Part shown: piece by piece, positions 6,458-8,958 of the stretch | Layout: each line of letters opens with the position of its first letter | How positions within the stretch are numbered: the first letter of the stretch is position 1 | Assembly: GCA_015488975.1 (NCBI GenBank) | Contig: WFMT01000005.1 | Coordinates: 1 to 8,958, forward strand | Reading direction: 5' to 3' | Source of the DNA: Campylobacteraceae bacterium | Lineage (GTDB): Bacteria; Campylobacterota; Campylobacteria; Campylobacterales; JALSKU01 | DNA length: 8,958 nucleotides | Position numbers and translations under genes: made by a program | Notes under the pieces: generated by a model | Databases searched by the model: none | Told to the model about the DNA's origin: nothing | What the model saw: the letters and a program-made list of their open reading frames with translations, nothing else

Positions 6458-7366
6458 TCACTTCTGACTTTTTGCTATCTTTACAGCTTCTTTTACTGTA
6501 GCATTTTTTACCGTTACTGCATATATGGCATTTGCCATCTTTATAGCTTCTTTTAATTTTCTTTGGTGTATATTTCTTCCTGTTCCATTGCCTCTGCTTT
6601 TTCCTGTGTGGATTTGCTCATACAACTCTTGCAAAAATGCCTTTTCATCTACTTTGTCACCACCTTCACAAAGCACGCCGGATCTTCCAGCAGCTGTTGT
6701 TACTTCTTTTAAGAGTTCTGGCTTAAACTTACCGTTATCATAAGGAACTTTAAGTTTTATAAAATCAGCTCCCAGACATGCACCCACTCCGGCAGCTCCG
6801 GCTATAAGGTGAGCATCGTGTTCATCTTTTACATATTTTCCCTTAGGATATATCCACAATACTGCCAAGAGTCCGTTTTGATGAGCTTGATGTATGATAT
6901 TTGCTGCTTCATTGAACATATCTCTTTCAAATTCACTTCCAAGATAAACGGTATATCCGACTCCAAGTATTTGAAGTTTACTCTGCTTTTTAAATTCTAC
7001 GACATCTTGTACACTTAGCCACTCTTTAGAATAAGGATCTTTGTCATTATATGGTATCAAATTTGTTTTTGCATTTAGTTTAACAAGATAGGGAATATCT
7101 TTATAACTTCTGCCATATCTGCTGATAAGTCCAAATTGTGTTGCAAAAACTCCGATATTTGCTTTAGAGGCAATTTTGAAAAGATGTTCTGGGTCATTAT
7201 CTTCTAAGGGAATATTTTTGCCATGAAAGTCATTGTTTAAGTGTTCAACCTTTTGGTCTCCTGCAAAAAGCATAAGCCTTCCGCTTCCTCCTGTTGCTTT
7301 TTTAAAATTTTTAAAAAACTCTTTCTCTTTTTTTGCCGGTATATCTGCCGGAAGGTAATTGTTCAT
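6458..7366 (-). CDS. fba: Class I fructose-bisphosphate aldolase, DhnA/FbaB (archaeal-type) family
   Basis: Condenses dihydroxyacetone phosphate and glyceraldehyde 3-phosphate to fructose 1,6-bisphosphate, or the reverse, by a lysine Schiff base without metal; cytoplasmic. The product has 302 residues. It fits the DeoC/LacD-like barrel family: LFAGDQKVEHL (33-43) near the start, GVFATQFGLI (72-81), an LWIYPKG strand (170-176) and the loop GADFIKLKVPYD (199-210). Lys204 or Lys206 in that loop is the probable Schiff-base residue. Near the C-terminus the phosphate-binding GNGTGRNIHQR (259-269) resembles the GRNIFQ motif of the family. ATG 7366 has AAGGAG six bases upstream. Both flanks carry related hairpin repeats, the upstream one ending five bases before that site. 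The context with ppsA and eno supports a glycolytic/gluconeogenic role. The main alternatives are other aldolases of the same fold (2-amino-3,7-dideoxy-heptulosonate synthase or LsrF-like), which the operon makes less likely. Confidence 0.87.
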   Translation of the reverse strand: MNNYLPADIPAKKEKEFFKNFKKATGGSGRLMLFAGDQKVEHLNNDFHGKNIPLEDNDPEHLFKIASKANIGVFATQFGLISRYGRSYKDIPYLVKLNAKTNLIPYNDKDPYSKEWLSVQDVVEFKKQSKLQILGVGYTVYLGSEFERDMFNEAANIIHQAHQNGLLAVLWIYPKGKYVKDEHDAHLIAGAAGVGACLGADFIKLKVPYDNGKFKPELLKEVTTAAGRSGVLCEGGDKVDEKAFLQELYEQIHTGKSRGNGTGRNIHQRKLKEAIKMANAIYAVTVKNATVKEAVKIAKSQK

Positions 7367-7372
7367 TGTTTT

Positions 7373-7378
7373 CTCCTT
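7373..7378 (-). promoter_or_regulatory. Ribosome binding site of the aldolase gene, adjacent to an inverted repeat
   Basis: AAGGAG on the minus strand lies six bases before ATG 7366. The 69-base inverted repeat at 7384-7452 ends five bases upstream of it. No convincing sigma-70 promoter of its own was found in the 138-base spacer. Confidence 0.8.
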
Positions 7379-7383
7379 ATAAT

Positions 7384-7452
7384 TGGGGTCAAAGCTTTAC
7401 TTTTTCATCTGTTCACTTCGTGAAAAAACAAAAAAGTCAAGCATCGACCCCA
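7384..7452 (-). repeat. 69-base inverted repeat with GGGGTC ends (REP/MITE-like)
   Basis: The two 22-base arms, 7384-7405 and 7431-7452, are complementary at 19 of 22 positions; the outer seven bases TGGGGTC/GACCCCA are perfect. The centre holds a second small stem TTCAC/GTGAA (7412-7416 with 7420-7424) with a three-base loop, so the whole unit can fold into one long hairpin. Similarity to the copy near 6403 continues outside the hairpin through TTGGTTTAC (7457-7465). It fills the spacer between ppsA and the aldolase gene. GGGGTC-ended palindromes are known to me as repeats mobilised by IS200-like (Y1/RAYT) transposases, but no such gene is in the window, so that link is inference. A role as an RNA processing or stability hairpin is also possible. 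Confidence 0.75.
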
Positions 7453-7504
7453 TTGGTTGGTTTACTAAATTCTCACCACCTTCTTCTTGCTTCTTGCAAT
7501 TCTC

Positions 7505-8958
7505 TCATCCGCCCATTTTTACTATATTTTTTATAGTTTTTAATACACTGTCTGGATTTAGACTTATAGAATCTATTCCTAATTTTACCAAAAATTCAGC
7601 TACTTCAGGATAATCTGATGGTGCTTGACCGCAAATACCACTGTGTTTACCGTTTCTTTGACATCCTTTTACGGCTAATTCTATCATTTTAAGGACTCCT
7701 GGATCTCTTTCATCATAATCAAAGGCAACTATTTCACTATCTCTGTCAACTCCAAGAGTCAACTGTGTAAGATCATTACTTCCTATACTGAATCCGTCAT
7801 ATATTTTACTAAATTCATCTATTTGTATGACATTATTTGGTATTTCGCACATTACATACACTTTTAAACCATTTTCGCCTTTTTTAAGTCCATATTTTTC
7901 CATAGTCTGAATAACTCTTTCACCCTCTTCAACTCTTCTGCAAAATGGTATCATCAATATAATATTATCCAAGCCTATCACTTCTCTGGCTCTTTTCATA
8001 GCTTTACACTCAAGTGCAAATCCATCTTCATAAGCAGGATTCGAATATCTTGCAGCTCCACGAAAACCTATCATCGGATTGTCTTCTTCAGGCTCAAAAA
8101 ATTTGCCTCCTAAAAGTGTTGCATATTCATTTGATTTAAAATCGCTCATTCTAACAACACAAGGATTTGGATAAACAGATGACGCTATGGTTGCTATACC
8201 TTCACTAAGTGTTTTTACAAAAAATTCTTCCATATTTCCGTAAGCTTCACTTAATTCTTCAAGTTTTTTTCTTGTCATATCATCAACTCTGTCAGGATGC
8301 CTTAATGCCATAGGATGAGCTTTTATATATTCATTAATAATAAATTCCATCCTTGCAAGTCCTATACCGTCAACCGGCAAAGAAGCAAGTGAAAATGCTT
8401 GATCAGGATTGCCAAGGTTCATCATAATCTCAGTTTTTGTTTTTGGTAAATTGCCAAGGTCTGTTTTTTCTATCTCATATTTTAACTTGCCTTTATAGAT
8501 ATCGCCATTTTCACCCTCAGAACAGCTAACTGTAACCATCTCACCATTTTTCAATCTCTCAGTCGCATCTTCACATCCTACGACTGCCGGAATGCCAAGC
8601 TCTCTGCTAACTATGGCTGCATGACAAGTCCTACCACCTTTGTTGGTTATGATAGCTGAAGCTGTTTTCATGATAGGCTCCCAATCAGGTGTTGTAGTAT
8701 CTGCTACCAAAACTTCACCGGCTTTAAAGTCACTCAAATTTTTAACATCATTGATAATATGCACTTTTCCTTGGCCTATCTTTGTACCCACAGCCCTGCC
8801 TGTGACCAAAACTTCACCTTTTTCTCTTAAGTGGTATATTTCTAAAATATCACCTTTTTTTTGAGACTGTACAGTTTCTGGTCTTGCTTGAACCATATAA
8901 AGATGACCATCAAGCCCGTCTTTAGCCCATTCCATATCCATAGGTTTTATATGTCCTA
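7505..8958 (-). CDS. ppsA: Phosphoenolpyruvate synthase, central and C-terminal part (5' end outside window)
   Basis: Converts pyruvate, ATP and water to PEP, AMP and phosphate, the entry step of gluconeogenesis from pyruvate; cytoplasmic. The frame is open to the window edge. I read GHIKP before the first Met at 8941, giving PMDMEWAKDG as in the end of the ATP-grasp domain of PpsA. About 483 residues of roughly 790-800 are present. The swivelling phosphohistidine domain has GGRTCHAAIVSRELGIPAVVG, with the phosphorylated His encoded at 8621-8623. The PEP/pyruvate barrel follows: DGIGLARMEF, GFRGAARY, CEIPNNV, GSNDLTQLTLGVDRDS and HSGICGQAPSD with the catalytic Cys. The protein ends NIVKMGG with a TGA stop. 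DGIGLARMEF and the SNDLTQLTLGVDRDS wording mark PEP synthase rather than pyruvate phosphate dikinase or PTS enzyme I. It is the most upstream gene visible, so any promoter lies outside. Confidence 0.96.
   Translation of the reverse strand, partial: GHIKPMDMEWAKDGLDGHLYMVQARPETVQSQKKGDILEIYHLREKGEVLVTGRAVGTKIGQGKVHIINDVKNLSDFKAGEVLVADTTTPDWEPIMKTASAIITNKGGRTCHAAIVSRELGIPAVVGCEDATERLKNGEMVTVSCSEGENGDIYKGKLKYEIEKTDLGNLPKTKTEIMMNLGNPDQAFSLASLPVDGIGLARMEFIINEYIKAHPMALRHPDRVDDMTRKKLEELSEAYGNMEEFFVKTLSEGIATIASSVYPNPCVVRMSDFKSNEYATLLGGKFFEPEEDNPMIGFRGAARYSNPAYEDGFALECKAMKRAREVIGLDNIILMIPFCRRVEEGERVIQTMEKYGLKKGENGLKVYVMCEIPNNVIQIDEFSKIYDGFSIGSNDLTQLTLGVDRDSEIVAFDYDERDPGVLKMIELAVKGCQRNGKHSGICGQAPSDYPEVAEFLVKLGIDSISLNPDSVLKTIKNIVKMGG

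Noticed and set aside
7379..7445. Sigma-70 promoter for the aldolase gene (TTGACT with a TATAAG-like box on the minus strand)
   Set aside because: The TTGACT belongs to the repeat arm, the TATAAG overlaps the ribosome binding site, and the spacing between them is far from 17 bases.
7384..7452. Intrinsic terminator after ppsA
   Set aside because: The hairpin is strong but is followed by AATTATAAGGAG, not a T run; the T run lies inside the structure.

Overview
The window is an AT-rich bacterial segment with eight protein genes, all on the minus strand and packed head to tail. All eight look like one central-carbon (glycolysis/gluconeogenesis plus glycogen) transcription unit. In transcription order (right to left) they are: ppsA (5' part outside the window), class I fructose-bisphosphate aldolase, eno, glgP, gap, gpmA, a 78-residue two-helix membrane protein of unknown function, and pgm (3' part outside the window). 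No RNA gene, CRISPR array, integrase or transposase gene was found. No stretch over 300 bases lacks a gene.

Organism: AT-rich codon use, strong AAGGAG ribosome binding sites and this gene content suggest a free-living Campylobacterota (Sulfurimonas/Sulfurovum-like) or a similar AT-rich chemolithotroph. This is inference from general impression; there is no rRNA or other decisive marker here.

Layout: ppsA ends at 7505 and is followed by a 138-base spacer with a 69-base inverted repeat. Next come the aldolase gene (7366-6458) and a 77-base spacer with a 29-base, internally deleted relative of the same repeat. From eno onward (6380) there is almost no spacing. eno/glgP are 1 base apart, glgP/gap 3, gap/gpmA 2, gpmA and the small gene overlap by 11, and the small gene/pgm are 9 apart. 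This tightness implies co-transcription and probably translational coupling. Three starts had to be chosen: glgP at ATG 5104 rather than TTG 5137, gpmA at ATG 1961 rather than TTG 1967, and the small gene at GTG 1267.

How the genes fit: PEP synthase makes PEP from pyruvate. Enolase and phosphoglycerate mutase carry it reversibly to 3-phosphoglycerate. GAPDH and aldolase work higher up towards fructose 1,6-bisphosphate. Phosphoglucomutase links glucose 6-phosphate to glucose 1-phosphate, and the glucan phosphorylase releases glucose 1-phosphate from storage glucan. Phosphoglycerate kinase, triose-phosphate isomerase, fructose bisphosphatase/phosphofructokinase and glucose 6-phosphate isomerase are not in the window. 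PEP synthase and a GAPDH without the usual NAD-selecting Asp point to a mainly gluconeogenic, glycogen-storing role.

The most interesting non-coding signal is the pair of TGGGGTC...GACCC(C)A hairpin repeats flanking the aldolase gene. Each sits 5-8 bases upstream of the next gene's ribosome binding site. They look like copies of a small non-autonomous repeat, one of which has lost 39 bases between TTTG direct repeats. I did not find a convincing new multi-gene system.
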